From Callorhinus ursinus (Eukaryota > Chordata > Mammalia > Carnivora > Otariidae), in the NCBI RefSeq assembly GCF_003265705.1, contig NW_020313057.1, forward strand, positions 443,201 to 507,200: DNA of 64,000 bases. The letters are read 5' to 3'. A program made the translations under genes and the position numbers. Shown in pieces: positions 49,251 to 61,686 of this stretch. How positions within the stretch are numbered: the stretch's first letter is position 1; each line of letters opens with the position of its first letter. The notes under the pieces were generated by a model. The model ran no database searches, was not told where the DNA came from, and saw nothing but the letters and a program-made list of their open reading frames with translations.

Positions 49251-49404
49251 CTGGTGTTCCTTGCCTTCCACATGGTGATTCAGGAACCCAGACAAAGGGG
49301 AAGTCGACTTGGGGAAACCACGTAACTCTCTCTGCTACAAATGTTGATAGATGTTTCACAAATAAAGAGAACTAAATTCTAATAAGTTTTGAGAAATGCT
49401 GAAT
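49251..49404 (+). repeat. 154 bp direct repeat, copy 2
   Basis: Second copy of the block at 47626-47779, starting 1625 bp downstream. The two differences seen are cacgtaac for cacataac and ctgctac for ctgccac. The flanks are unrelated on both sides. Confidence 0.95.
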
Positions 49405-49659
49405 TAAACACAGTTAAACAGCGTACAGTGTTTTGTTTAGTTTTTGCTGTGGTATTTCCTCAAGCTGTTACTACCCTAAATATGCATTGTTCATTCATGT
49501 ATCCATTCATTTGGTCATCCAAATACATCTTAGACACGTAGACTGTGGAAATATAACTGTTTTCCCATCAGTTTTCCTTTCTTCACTGAGGAGACAGATG
49601 GTAATCAATTTAGCACAAAATACAAATTTAATTACAAGCTGTGTTAAGTGCTATCAGGG

Positions 49660-50920
49660 AATATTATTGGGTTCTCCAAAGACGTGAAATGGGAGGACCG
49701 AGCTCATCTGTGGGTCAGAGAAGGCTTCCCTGAGGAAGAGTAACTTAACAAGTTCAAAGGAAGCTGAAAGTTTCACCAAGGGAAGTTGTGGTCGAGGAAC
49801 TGTCACAGATAAAGCTGGACACTAGTAAAGTGGTGAAGATAGATTTTAATCAGTAAAACACTCCTGCGGTAGGATCCAGCATGAACTGCACTCCATTTCA
49901 GTTTGTACAGAGGTGACTGGACATTTTAAAGGCAGAACGAGGGTGTCGGGAGGGGACCAGCAGCTGGAGCAGTCAGGGAAGTGAGAAATGACCAAAGGTT
50001 AGTCAGTGTCAGTGTGGTGAGGCTAGCAGTGATGGAAGCTGGGATTCTACCCTCCCACACAGACTGGGAGACCAGCCGTCCTCGCCTTCCTGATGATTCC
50101 ATTTCAAAGGCATGCTTCTCAGATCCTAGAGAAAGGCACTCCAGAGTTGTAGGAGACACACATACATCTCAAAAGGACAAAGGAAGGACTCAGGATTGTA
50201 AACCTTTCTTAGTAAATGCTCTAGGAAAGGGGGGTCGGGGGCCTATCCTCAGGTATTGGCTGGAACAAAACGTAAATTCTCTTGGCAGCATTGAGCTTTC
50301 TCAAGCAGGCACTTTAATGGGGGCTGGGGTCTTCTTCCCAGTGGTGTGAGCTTGTTAGAAACTATGTTAGTGTTTGTTTAAGTCTTTCAATTTGGGTAAG
50401 AGGGGAATGAGTGGATGAAATCATGTGTGCCGAGAGTCTGAGTTTTCTATCAGCAAAGGTCGAGGCGTAGTCAGGAAGAAGTTTCAGAGGAGCCTGGCTT
50501 GAGTCCACCGGAGGAGAAAATCCTTGTTAGAACCGCGGAAAGTCCAGGGTGGCCAAGGCCCAGGGTGGGGCTGCTGGGCGGGCCAGAGTCTGCAAGCGTA
50601 GCACAGCACTGAGGGTGTGTGAGGCGTTTCAGGGTCCGCCCTTAGAGCAGCAAGAGATTTTTCAGGAGTGTGAGCGGGGAAATGGCATGCTCAGATTGGC
50701 ACCTTTAAAAACTCTGGCTTCCGGAGAAAATTGAAGGGAGGTCAAAGTAACGGTGGAGATCCAGTAAGGGGGTTGCTGCGGTCCAGGTGAGAGAGACACC
50801 AGTTCCTCGCATGCTGAGGATTCAAGAGCACTTAGGAGGTAAAATCAGCAGAAGTGGACTAACGATTAGATGGGCATAGGGGTGGTCAGGTGGTGAAGAA
50901 AAAGCTGAGATATAATTAAT
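49660..50920 (-). repeat. Probable L2 LINE fragments, antisense
   Basis: Phrases such as 'tgtgttaagtgctatcagg', 'gaaggcttccctgaggaag' and 'gttgctgcggtccaggtgag' look like the complement of L2 3' sequence. They are interrupted by sequence I cannot place. A family search is needed to fix the edges. Confidence 0.4.
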
Positions 50921-50932
50921 GGTTCATTTTTT

Positions 50933-51112
50933 CTTTTTGAGAGGGAGTGGGGGGAGGTGCAGAGAGAGAGGGAGAGGGAGAATCTCAGGCAGACTCCACG
51001 CCCAGTGCAGAGCTCTACGCAGGGCTTGATCTCATGACCCTGAGATCACAAGCCGAGCCAAACCAAAACCAAGAGTTGGGACACTCAGCTGACCGCACCA
51101 TCCAGGTGCCCC
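50933..51112 (-). mobile_element. CAN SINE, antisense, diverged
   Basis: The head complement is degraded ('gaccgcaccatccaggtgcc'). The target duplication is 'taatggttcattt' on both sides (from 50918 and from 51113). Confidence 0.88.
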
Positions 51113-51128
51113 TAATGGTTCATTTCTT

Positions 51129-53600
51129 AAGACATCTCATTTCCCTCTTGCTTTCTGTCTGCAGCCTGCTTCACTGATGCATTTGACAAGGATAAATGAT
51201 AAAGCTAACATTTTAGTCACTTACTTCACTCGAAGCTCTGTTAAATATAATGAAGAATATATTGATTCCATTGACTAACAGGAGTTTTGCATATGATCAT
51301 TACAATTTAGAAGTTATTTTTTCTCCATTATTACGGAGAATAAGGACTTTAGTGCATCTTTGAATTTAACAAGTCCTATTTTAAAAATAGAATTATCAAT
51401 GAAGGGAACAATGAAGAAATTATTCTTGAGGAGTTTAATTACTAAACTTCTACATTCCTCGGTTTCCAGAACTGTAAAATGGGGATAACAATGGTACCTG
51501 CTGTATGGAGCTGCTAGGAATTTTAAAATTAGGTAACATATATGTAGGGCTTAGAATAATATTTAGCTAATAAATATTATTTATTAAATGCTCATAAACA
51601 TTATTTATGATTGTTTCAATATAAACACAATTTGATGGATTAATTTTTGCTCTCTAAAATGTTTTGCAGTCAATGGAGAGCAATAGTTTCCAAAACAGCC
51701 TTTCCAGTTGTGATGAACATAGATTGGCCCCATGTAATGAAAGCAGGGCTTCTGTCCCCTGGCATCTCAGTTTTCCTACAACCAAAGCCACGGGGATTCT
51801 ATATCTGAATCTAAGAAGCGTGGTGGTTAAAATCCCATTTGCCAGTTGGAGAAAAGCAGATTCTAAAGATGAGATTTTACGTCTTAGCAGCAAAGGGTCT
51901 GAGCTGACTTTTCATCATATGGCACCTCCTTAAACACTTCCCCGGGGCAGATGAGTCATGCTTCCTGCTTTGCTTCTAGGACGCCTGCCACTTTGCTTAG
52001 AATTCAGAGATAAGCTATTTTAATTCTGAGGACAACTGCTATGCAGAAACACTCATAGAAAGGGACAACAATACACCAAAACAATTCAGTTTATGTCTCT
52101 ATACCAGATATGAGTCTAGGATTGTACTTAATCATGATCTGGATTCAAAAGTTTAGAATGAAGTATATCTATTGATTAATTAAGCCAAATACTTCATATT
52201 AGCATTAAGAGTAACAAGAAGCATTTTATAAGAAATTTAATACTCCAGGGTTGCCCAAGTAGAGTGTGTTTTTTTAATCATAAAAAATTAAAAGGAGAGA
52301 TATTTATCTCAGTGTAATCAAAATCCCTTTCCTCAAAAGGAAACGCCGATCTTTCCTGGCCATCCCTCGCAATGAAGAATTTTCATGTGATTGCATTAAT
52401 TTGCTGCAGTTAGTGAGGCAGACACAGTAGCCTTCAAAAGATAGCCTTTGCTCTTGGGTTCAAAAGAAACTCTGTGTGTTTCCCCTCTCACCAGTCTCTC
52501 AAACATGAAAGACAGAATGAGGATGAATGATAATCAGACCCACAGATAGCTTCCATCCTACCCTGAAGACAGTAGAAATCACATCAGAGGCTCAAAACTT
52601 GAAATTGCTCCCTATCCACACTTCCTTCCCTGGTGGTCCTCACCTCGCTCTCTCCTCAGGGCGGCCAGAGTCAGCAAGCGCATGGAGGGTCCCTTCTAGC
52701 AACTAACAGGCACTTGGCTTGAATAAGAACACAGAGCTCAGAATGCTAAGTTTTAAAATTAGGAATCATTGTTGTGGTTTGGGTTAATTATCTTGGTTGT
52801 CTCCTTTTTAAATTAGGAAAGATTTCCAACTGCAACATTTCAGAATTAAAAAAAAAAAAGTGTTGACTCTTCAGTACTTACATTTGCTATTTATTTAATA
52901 GGCTTTCCCCCACTTCTTCCCTCACTTGGGGAAGAGTCTGCATGGCAGTAACCTAGGTCCTTCCAGCTCCAGGTTTAATGAGTTCCTGTTGTTCTGTGAA
53001 GCAGATTTCTCCCTGTTTCTGAGTCCACCTCTAGCAGATGGTGAGGCTTTTAGGAGGCAGAATAATTTTTTAAAGATGCTTAGTGTTTTGCTGTGGTGGT
53101 ATAGTTGGCAGAGGGAATGCTGCGGTTCTTGGAATTAAATGCTCATGTTCCCACGGGAGAGTAGGCTTGGCTTTCAGTGCAGCTCACTTACCACTAGGGA
53201 GGGAATTAGGCATTTAGGGCTCCATCAGCAACTATCAGAACTTAGTTTGTGAGAAGTCTTTAGTCCCTGAGCATCTGAAGGAATTCTTTTAAAATAGAGA
53301 ATTAGTCTAATTAATAATCAAAACCTACTTATGATAAAAAAAAGAAGCATTAGGGACAAAATATGGTTTTAAATTAATGTGGAAGGAGATTACCTTATAT
53401 AATAACATTTTAATGGACTAATTTTTACATATAATCTGAGATATGTGTAAAAGACTATGGAGATAGACAGTATAATATTTTTAGTAGACCAGCTGGGTAG
53501 CTGAGAACCTAAAAGCGTATGGAATTCTGAGAATGGAAAAGCATTACCAATGCATATCTACATGCTGTGTCAATAGGTCCGCAAAGATAATGCTTGAAAA
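51129..53600. other. CUBN intron, mostly unassigned
   Basis: A sense MIR lies near 51455-51560 ('gaactgtaaaatggggataa'). Nothing else recognised. Confidence 0.45.
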
Positions 53601-54020
53601 AATAAACTTATCTGATCACACAGGAATACATAGTCATTGCAGGACATTTGGAAAATGTAGAAAAACCTAGATAAAATAAAAATAACCTAAATTATATCCC
53701 TACTAATAATTTTTGGTGGTATTTATTTCCTATAGTCAAGCCTTATATATTTTATTTTAATATTCAAAGGGGATCATTCTATACAGACTGTCCTATAATG
53801 ACTTTTTTCCAGGTAACAATAGCTTGTGAATATTTTTCCAAGTTATTTATAAAGCCACATCATTTACAACATGGCGCATTCCACCATCCCAATATGGCCA
53901 CTTATTCATGTGGAACATTTAGAATCTTTGTCAAATATCCACTATTATAAACAATGCTGAGATAAACATTCTTGTAGTTAAATCTTTGCACACATCGTGA
54001 TTAGACAATGATTTAAAAAG
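53601..54020 (-). repeat. Old L1 3' UTR-like fragment, antisense
   Basis: The phrases 'aatagcttgtgaatatttttcc', 'ccaatatggccacttatt' and 'ataaacaatgctgagataaa' are of the type found in the complement of old L1 3' ends. The family is not certain. Confidence 0.45.
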
Positions 54021-57000
54021 TGAAAAAAACAAACCAGGCTTTGTGGCTTCTAACATGAGAAATATACAGAAAGCAGAAATAAAAATGTCAGTGGGCTATT
54101 AAAAGGGAATAGCAGCAAGCTGCCACATGGTAAGGACACCATCTCATCTGTGTGTGAGACAGACATCTAATTCAGAGTGACACAGAATAACTCAGAATGT
54201 GGTCTTCGATGGGTTTCTTGCTGTCATGCAAAGCCCAGCGTTATGAGTAATTGTTTAATTTTAGATGGGTATTTCATATTTCCTGTCCCACCCTGTCAGC
54301 ACATGGAAGCATGGCTTTTCCTGTGCCATGGGGGAAGATGTGTGCCTGTGTATCAGAGAGCACTGTGCACAGCCACGTGTCTGATGGAGGACCCTGCCTC
54401 CTGGGGCCATCGAGGGGCCAACCAGAGTCTACCACGCTCTATTAGCTTTCATCTTTAACATCTGCCTAATTTACCCTCCACAATTGAATTAAGTTTTTAC
54501 CCCCTTAGGCTTTTCTCATCCACAATGGGAGACTTTTACCCTACTCTATGAATCTTGTTTGGCAATTTCTACTGTTGTTACAGGAACATTTCGAAGACCT
54601 TCAAATTTAAAGTAAAAGCTGAAAGTTCCAGTTTTATCCAGGAGATATGTGTGTAAACTTTGGTATCAACATTCCTAGTAACTACTTTCATGAGGCAGTT
54701 CTCATAGGTCCCGTTATAGTTGTTTTTTTTTTTTTTGTGGGGGGGGATAGGGGAAAATCTGAAGAAATGCCCCAAGAATTCACCAGCTCCCACCCCTTTG
54801 GAGGGCCAGTGGCGACGCAGCTAGAGCTGCAGGCTGGCTGGACAGCCACAGGTGAGGAGGCAGCAACAAGAAGAAACACGTGCAGAGCCACTTTCCCTAC
54901 CATTTGTCCCTTCCTTCTCCAGCTCCCCAGGGAAGCCTTGACTGATTTCCTAATGCACTCTTTGCCACCAGCCCGTTATGATCCACCATCTCCCTCCACC
55001 CCAACAGGCACACCATGCTTACGCTCCTCCCCACAGTATGGTTTGCTCTGGGCTATGTGCCCTGCACATGGGCAATGGCCTCAGTGTCCACACAGAACCA
55101 CATTGTCATAGCAACATGCTGCAAGCAAGGGCTGACCATCTCCTCACAAGTGATTCATTGATTCACTGCTTGCCTGTCTGATCTGCCAGGGATGATTTCT
55201 GCAAAATGTCTTATGTGAGTCAGCTCAAGTTCTCTATACCCATCATATTTTTCTCTCAAAGCTATTTCTAGAATGGTTTCTTTGGAAAAAAATCTTGGTT
55301 CCCCTTTGCCTCTGACCAAGAGTTAAAATAACAATTTAAGCACATTCCATATGCCAGGTCTCACACTCAACCTATTACGTGGTCTGTCTCATTTGCTGTT
55401 TACAATAGTACTTATGAGATAAGTGCTATTATGATGCCAAATTTATAAAGAAATTTTAGCTAGGAAAAGGAAGTAATTTTCACGAGATTATATTCTAAAC
55501 AAAGTTTAGAGCTAGACTGGACTGTATACCTACAACCTGATCAAAATTAATATACTCTTAGTATGCTCTTCTAGGGAAATTACCTTCCTGCTTGAAGTTG
55601 GATATAATCTGTTAGTGACACTGACTTTGCAATGCTAATCTATGAACTCATTGAGTATAGTTCTCAGAAATTTTAACTATGTTCTTTACACCGACTAGAA
55701 TTTTAATTCTCTATAAATATTAGGAGTTTCTCTGCTACACCTAGAATTTTCCCTCATGGCAGGCAAATTATTTCAATACATGTTAAACTCTAAAGGATAA
55801 CTTTTTTTAAGTTTTTAAAGATTTATAGTAGAAAATGGGCCCCCAAATTTTTTCCCAAAGTTTCTCTGTATTTTAATAATATCATCCCAAAGAGACTCTT
55901 GATTTTATTTCTCTATTTGGACTATATTTAATTCTTAAAATTAGTCATCCACTATAAAAATGTTTTATATCCGAAAAATTTCAAGGAAATAAGAAAAAGT
56001 ATGAATTAGAATAAGTATGAATTAGATGCTCATCTAAAATAGAAAGGGTGGAGTTCTGGTTGTTACTGCAATTCCAAAATGGGTGTAGAGAAGAAGTCAT
56101 CTATACATCCCATGCTCATATATATGAAACAATTAATTATAATTTCATTCATTAAAGTCATAAATTTTCAAAAATCATAAAAACAATTGAGCAGCAAAGA
56201 AGACCTTGAAAAGTACATTTCTGTTCTGAGAGTCCTTGCAGTTCATAAAGTTGATTCCCATAGAGGGAACAGGTTGAAGTACACATTCGCTGACTCTGGG
56301 TTCCTCCAGGCTTGAGTTTCAGTGATTCGTAAAGTACCTACAGAACCCTTACTCTTAGAAAAATTCACCTCGCTCTGTCAGTGATGTATCCTCAGTTTTA
56401 TAGCTTCTGCCTTGTATGTTATGGTTCTTAATAGTTAGAAGGGATCCACGGATCCTTTCATATTGCACCTGGAGTCTGAAGTCACTAATGGCCTCATAAA
56501 CTATGCGTGTGCCAAATTATCAAACCCAGGCAAAGGAAGTAGATAGAAATTGGTAAATGTGGCTTAGGCAAGAGATTTCCTTCCTCTTTGAGTGTCCGAA
56601 GAGTGGTTGAGATATTTCAGGGTGGAGTGGGGGGTGGGGAGACCTAAACCACATCAGTCCTAAATGCATAGTCTCCTTAAGAGAATAACTGAAAAGATTC
56701 TACACAGGAGGTTGTATGTATACAACATATTTACATTCGAAGATACATTTAATGGCCAGCCAGAAGGTGGATGCAGCGTCTCAAATATTTAACGAAAAAC
56801 CACCCCTCAATACAGTTGTACAAATTAGATCTGCATATTTAAAGTGAGAGTCTCGACTTTTCTTTTTCTTAATTTCTGCTAGTTTCCTTTTGTGGACTGT
56901 TTTCCAAGCTCGAGTATTGTTCAGACCGAGTGGATCTTTAGGCTTTCTAAAAGCAGGGGAAATCATACCCGTAGCAGGACCAAGTCAGCATGCTTGCCAG

Positions 57001-58639
57001 CAGTCGCCCTGAGTCACAGCTGGAGCGTCCTGTGGTTAGCATTCTGCTCTGACAAGAGGCTCAGGAGTAGCAGGGGGCCTACTGGTTTCCATGGCGACCA
57101 GTATTTGTGTACTTTGAAAAATGACTGTTCCTTTTTGTGTGGTAAATTTACGCGGGAACAAATTGTAGAGGTGACGTTAGCCATCTGTGTGAATACAAAC
57201 AAACAAAAAAAAACCTAATTTAATTAAGTGTAAACTTTAGAAGGACATGAAATTGGGGGTTGGGGTGTTTTTGTGTAGAGGTTTTTTGTTCTACACTAAT
57301 TAATTAATTCATTTATTTGACATATTTAAACATTTTCATCAATGTCTATTTGATGTTTATTTCAATGCATCACTCTCTCCCCTCCAAAGGCTAAAAGAAA
57401 CTAATTGTCATTCATCAGTGTTCCCCCCAAGCCCGCTCCCTTTGCCCCTGCCCCAGCCCCCATCCCATTCACAATGTGTTATTTAAAAAAGGCTGGGATT
57501 CAGGAACTCTCCTTCAATGAGGTAATCCTATCCGGAAGGAAGAAAAAAAAAAAATCCCCTCCAAGTCATGTGAAAATGTCAGGTTTCTTAACCTTGCTGA
57601 GCTGGGGAGGCAAAAATACTGTACTGCTTATGACCTTGTGTAGAATCTAGAAGACAGTTCCTCAAAATGTCACTACAACCGTTTCAGAAGATCCATCAGG
57701 CTTAGAGCAATTATGGTTATAGAGAAATCTTACCTTGTGTTTTGTTGCATAAAGATGAAATCATTCAAGTTTTGGTCACTGAACTACATCCCAAAGTTAA
57801 GAATGAGCCTTCTGGAGTGAAAAATAGTAGAAGTGTTTCTTGCTTATTATACCTCTGCTTGGGAACAGTATGTTTATTTTTGTATTAATTAGTTTTGAAT
57901 TGGAATTGGTACACTGGATTTAATAAAAAAACAAAACAAAACAAAACAAAACTCTGAAGCTACGATAAATATCCTAAGGCGATGCAGTAACTTAGGAGTA
58001 CACAGAGTGCAGCATGGCCCTCCTCCCCCCACGTCCACCCCCTGCCTGAGATGGGGGGACCTGCCATCAGAAGGGAAGGATTTTTTTGATGTCCCGTTTT
58101 CTCTCTGTGTTGCTTTGTTCTTTCCCTCATTTTTGCTGCCTCATTCTGGCTTCTGTCAACTATCTACACAGACACTTGCTAATAAATATACCTCATCAAA
58201 GTAGCAGTAGTAGTAAAAAATCAAAAGGAAGCTCAAGTGATAATCCTGAAAAATAAACTTCCTCTTTATTCATTTGCTTAAAATGCTGAGGTTTACTACC
58301 TAAGGGTGAGTTATATAACGGACTTCTGAGTTTCCCGCTTTAAGTCTCTGATGACCTTCCCCCAAGTATCACAAACATGGATACCTGACGAGCGGCTAGT
58401 TTTGAGAACTCAATGAGACAGGCCAAGATTTAGAAATCTGTAATTTATTATGACCTTGAACAAGGCCCTGCCTGATCCCCGCCCCCCCTTCTACAGAGCA
58501 GCCACAAAGGATCCAGACTCTTTGTTGCCTGAAAGGAACATGCTGAAATTTAGGACTGTAAGACCTTAATATGTATCTAACTATGCAAGATTCAAGTAAT
58601 AGTGCAGATTAAGTCCCATCAAAATAAATGCAGTTGTAG
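54021..58639. other. CUBN intron, mostly unassigned
   Basis: A reverse MIR is likely at 55335-55530 ('ccatatgccaggtctcac'). An (AAAAC)n run sits at 57925-57951. The parts at 54290-55180 and 56900-57220 are richer in G+C, but no exon, CpG island or RNA could be supported. Confidence 0.4.
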
Positions 58640-58925
58640 TGGAAACCATTGTGTTCATTCATTGAAGATGTACTGGGAATCTGCCCTTGACTTACGAGGC
58701 AGAAGAGACTGGGAGAGGTGGTCCAGGCTCTAAGGAAACTCATAATCAGTAGGGGAGATAAGACACACATGCCTGTAACTAGAATACAAAGGAATGTGAC
58801 CATTTCTACAAAGAAGCACAAGTAAAAAGTGGAGGGGTTTCAAAGGAAAAGTAATTTATGACTGGCTATAGGGATTAGGGAAGGCCCCATGGGGGTACTT
58901 CGTAGAATTTGATGATAAAGTTTTT
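58640..58925 (-). repeat. Probable L2 fragment, antisense
   Basis: Phrases 'gctctaaggaaactcataat', 'tagggaaggccccatggggg' fit the complement of an L2 3' end. Strongly diverged. Confidence 0.35.
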
Positions 58926-58997
58926 TTCCATGCTTCAACCATTATGTTTAAAACACTATTTTATATCATAATATTTCAGTAAATAAAAACAATTTGG

Positions 58998-59210
58998 TTG
59001 GGGCACCTGGGTGGCTTGGTCAGTTAAGTGTCTCGCTCTTCATTTTGGCTCAGGTCATTATCTCAGCATCCTGGGATCCAGGGATCCAGCCCTGGGTCCA
59101 GCTCTCAGCGGGGAGTCTGCTTCTCTCCTTCTCTGTCTCTCCCTCTCCCTCTACCCACCCCCACTCACAAGCACGCTCTCTCGCAAATTAAATGAATAGA
59201 TCTTTAAAAT
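58998..59210 (+). mobile_element. CAN SINE
   Basis: The head is 'ggggcacctgggtggcttgg', then a CT-rich block and an A-rich tail. A small internal duplication of 'gggatcca' is visible near 59082-59096. Target copies are unclear. Confidence 0.87.
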
Positions 59211-59599
59211 AATAATAATTTTGTCAATTTGGAATGTATTGAAACCAGATTATACATTTACCTACAGACACATGCAAACACATGCACTCACACATATTCT
59301 TACATATGTATACTCTATAAGAGAATGATCAAGGAAATCCATAAGTCTACAATTGATTATTTTCAATTTTGTTGTGATGGACTGTTCATTCCAAGGGTAA
59401 CTACAACAAAGTAGACAGCAATGTAGACATTAGTGGATTAAAAGAAAATACAATGGCTTGAGTCACGAGAATCCAATCTTTTTCAACTATCATTATCTTT
59501 CTTGATTGGAGAGATATGGCAGAGAAGCTTATTATTATTATTATTATTTAGTTTAGAGGTATGTATCTGATGAAATTAATGAGGCCGATAAAGGGTACA

Positions 59600-60310
59600 T
59601 GACAGGATGTACAAATAGTTTAGTGGGAAAGTGGGCAAAGACCTCAGCAGAAAACTTCCAGGGGAAGAAATATAAATGCCTAGTGAGCATGAAAAACCTT
59701 CAACCTCAAAGTAACATAAATTAAGACAATTATAAAACCAAAAAATTTTTCCTATCAGCACCAGCTTTAAAAATAATAGCAGTCATTGCCAAGGTCCCCT
59801 GTAAGAACCATTTCAGTAAAGTACTAGTGGGGGTACATTGGTATAAACTTTCTAGTAAGAGATTTAATGATATATCTCAAGAGCCATAAAAGATGATACT
59901 CTCTGATTCATTCCCCTTACAGGAATCTTTCCTGAGGGACATTTAAAATATCAAACAAATACTCATATTGGCAAAAAAATTGGAAATGTCCTCAGTGAAC
60001 TACAACACAGTATTAGTAGCATTTTATGCCACCATTAAAAATGTTTACATAGACTATTGAGTGACATACTTAGAGAAAAACTGGGAACACAATTAAATGT
60101 GTAGCCTGAATTTATACACACACATACACACCTGGACACATGTGTGTATATGTATATATATAAGCAAACGAAAAAAAATGTTGGCAGAGAAACTTCTGGT
60201 ATTAACAAAATATTAAGAGTGGTTATCTTCAGTGGGATTAATTTTCGTATTTACCTTTTCCATAGCTTTCTAAAATGTCTAAATTTTTATAGTTAGCATT
60301 TATTTAAAAA
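59600..60310 (+). repeat. Old L1 3' part, sense
   Basis: It contains L1 ORF2 end and 3' UTR-like phrases: 'aagtgggcaaagacctcag', 'ttaagacaattataaaacc', 'tggaaatgtcctcagtgaac', then 'gtggttatcttcagtggg'. A CA/TA run lies at 60115-60165. Confidence 0.5.
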
Positions 60311-60699
60311 TTTATACATCTTACAACTATAAGACTGATATTCGCTGAGCGTCTCTCATGAGTCATTAACGTGTGAACACATCTCATCCGGGCCACCATT
60401 TCCTTATTCTGTGCCTGGATTTACACTTTCGAGGGAACTTAATAGGCTGACCTAAAACCAAACATTAATATTTGGATTTCTGGCTTTATTGGGCTTAGGA
60501 ATCACCCATAAAACTCTCTCTATATATTTGTCCATTTTTAATGCTTATGTGAAGCCTCCTGTGCTCAAACCATCTCAGCAGATTTACCCTCAACCTTTCA
60601 GCCAAGAAGCAGCTTTTGCTACATGAGCAGACTTTGCTATTTTCCATGTGACAAGCCATGTGAAGTTTCTCACATTGGGAAGTTTCTCCTTGATTTCAG

Positions 60700-60850
60700 C
60701 TCCATGACGGCCCCCGGCGGATCGGGCGCTACTGTGGAGCAGATACGCCGCCCCCAGGGAGCACCACAGGCTCCAAGCTTCAAGTGCTGTTCTACACGGA
60801 TGGGGTCGGTCACCATGAGAAAGGATTTCAGATGCAGTGGTTCATTCACG
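60700..60850 (+). CDS. CUBN: CUBN exon: C-terminal half of CUB8
   Basis: It follows an 18.9 kb intron. The acceptor is gatttcag|ctccat and the donor is tcacg|gtaagc. The translation is [20 protein letters not shown], then [20 protein letters not shown] and QWFIH. Cys4 is in RYCG, and the Asp of FYTDGV is the likely calcium ligand. The exon is 151 nt, entering at phase 0 and leaving at phase 1. It is clearly richer in G+C than the rest of the window. A longer open frame crosses it (60623-61057) but is in the wrong register. Confidence 0.95.
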
Positions 60851-61523
60851 GTAAGCCCCGTGCTGATCTTCCTCGTATTTGATAGTTGCTGTTTGAGTAA
60901 GAATTATTCCTTTCCCAATTCTCTCTTTGGAACCAATCCCATCTACGAATACTGGAACATGGGCAGTAAGCTGGTGCTAGGCCTTGGACTGTTTCCTCAG
61001 TCACTGGTGGCTCTGGGAGAGCTAATCCGGGTAGGGTTAAGAGAGGACGGGCCGTGAATAGCTGCTGAAGTCTTTGCAACAATAAATTGCCAAAGAGAAC
61101 AATAAATTGCCAAGGAACGGAGTGAAGTTTCTAGTGGGGTAAAACCTACAGCTGGATGTGGCAAGCTAGGTGGCATTAGAGTCTCCCAGGGGGAGTGGAG
61201 TGGAATGAGATTCAAGGCTTATTCTGACATAGCAGAGAAGGAATGGAGGGGGAGGGCTGAAAAGATGAAAGGGCAAGGATGGGAGTCACTCTGGGGGGGG
61301 GGGGCACTGGGCTGAGAGGTGGGCAGGAGTAGAGAACTCACACTCCGCCGGGGCATGTGCTGTACCTGCCCAACAGAGTCGGGGCATGTCAGCACCTACC
61401 TATGAACGGGTGGTTCAGAAAGCACGGAGAGATAATCATGCCGCTGAGGATGAGCATTCATGTTTAATGAGAGTTCCAGAACTTGGAGATTGACCTCATG
61501 TGGCCCAGTCTAATGAGAGGAGG
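60851..61523. other. CUBN intron after the CUB8 exon
   Basis: G+C-richer than the rest of the window, with a 12-base G run at 61293-61304. No CUB9 exon was found here, so the next exon lies past the window end. Confidence 0.5.
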
Positions 61524-61531
61524 CCCCAGAG

Positions 61532-61686
61532 CAGTGGTTCTCAAAATACGGTCACCCAAGAGCAGTATCAACATCCCCCGGAACTTGTGAGAAGTGCACA
61601 TTCTGGGGCCCCCTCCCAGACCTACGGAAGCCCGAGAATCCACATCTTAACTAGTCTCCCTGGTGATTCAAGTTTGAGAACCACTC
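61532..61686 (+). mobile_element. MER5-like hAT DNA transposon
   Basis: Terminal inverted repeats are visible: 'cagtggttctcaaa' at the left and 'tttgagaaccactc' at the right. An 8 bp target duplication, 'ccccagag' (61524-61531) against 'tcccagag' (61687-61694), fits a non-autonomous hAT element. The inner sequence matches the MER5 type ('ggggccccctcccaga'). Confidence 0.82.

Larger units (their letters stand above)
13654..60850 (+). other. CUBN: CUBN (cubilin) gene, internal part, 11 exons
   Basis: Cubilin is a large peripheral membrane receptor of the ileum and the kidney proximal tubule. It is held at the apical surface by amnionless and works with megalin to take up intrinsic factor-vitamin B12, albumin, transferrin and other ligands. 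The protein is a tail, EGF repeats and 27 CUB domains. The eleven exons here splice into one frame of 1870 nt with no stop, and encode the end of CUB3 plus CUB4-CUB8. The identity rests on the CUB signatures (C-G-G start, Y-P, C-x-W, DYLE, YCG, GF) and on recall of the human protein, to which the joined translation aligns almost without gaps. The numbering is cross-checked: the first Cys of CUB8 at human 1278 puts the Finnish disease residue Pro1297 exactly on a Pro codon here. Both gene ends lie outside the window, so no promoter or poly(A) site of CUBN is present. Confidence 0.96.

Noticed and set aside
49184..49375. Short frame over the 154 bp repeat
   Set aside because: The corresponding frame is not preserved as an open unit at copy 1 with the same start, and the repeat crosses its ends.
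54647..55111. A 154-codon Pro/Ser-rich frame
   Set aside because: It begins in a low-complexity T run and has no recognisable family, promoter or splice context; chance frame in G+C-richer DNA.
5478..59210. tRNA genes suggested by the SINE heads
   Set aside because: The tRNA-like part is the head of CAN SINEs with tails and target duplications; no free-standing tRNA with an intact cloverleaf was seen.
60623..61057. A 144-codon open frame over the last exon
   Set aside because: It is in a different register from the CUB8 coding frame and ignores the clear splice sites at 60699/60700 and 60850/60851.
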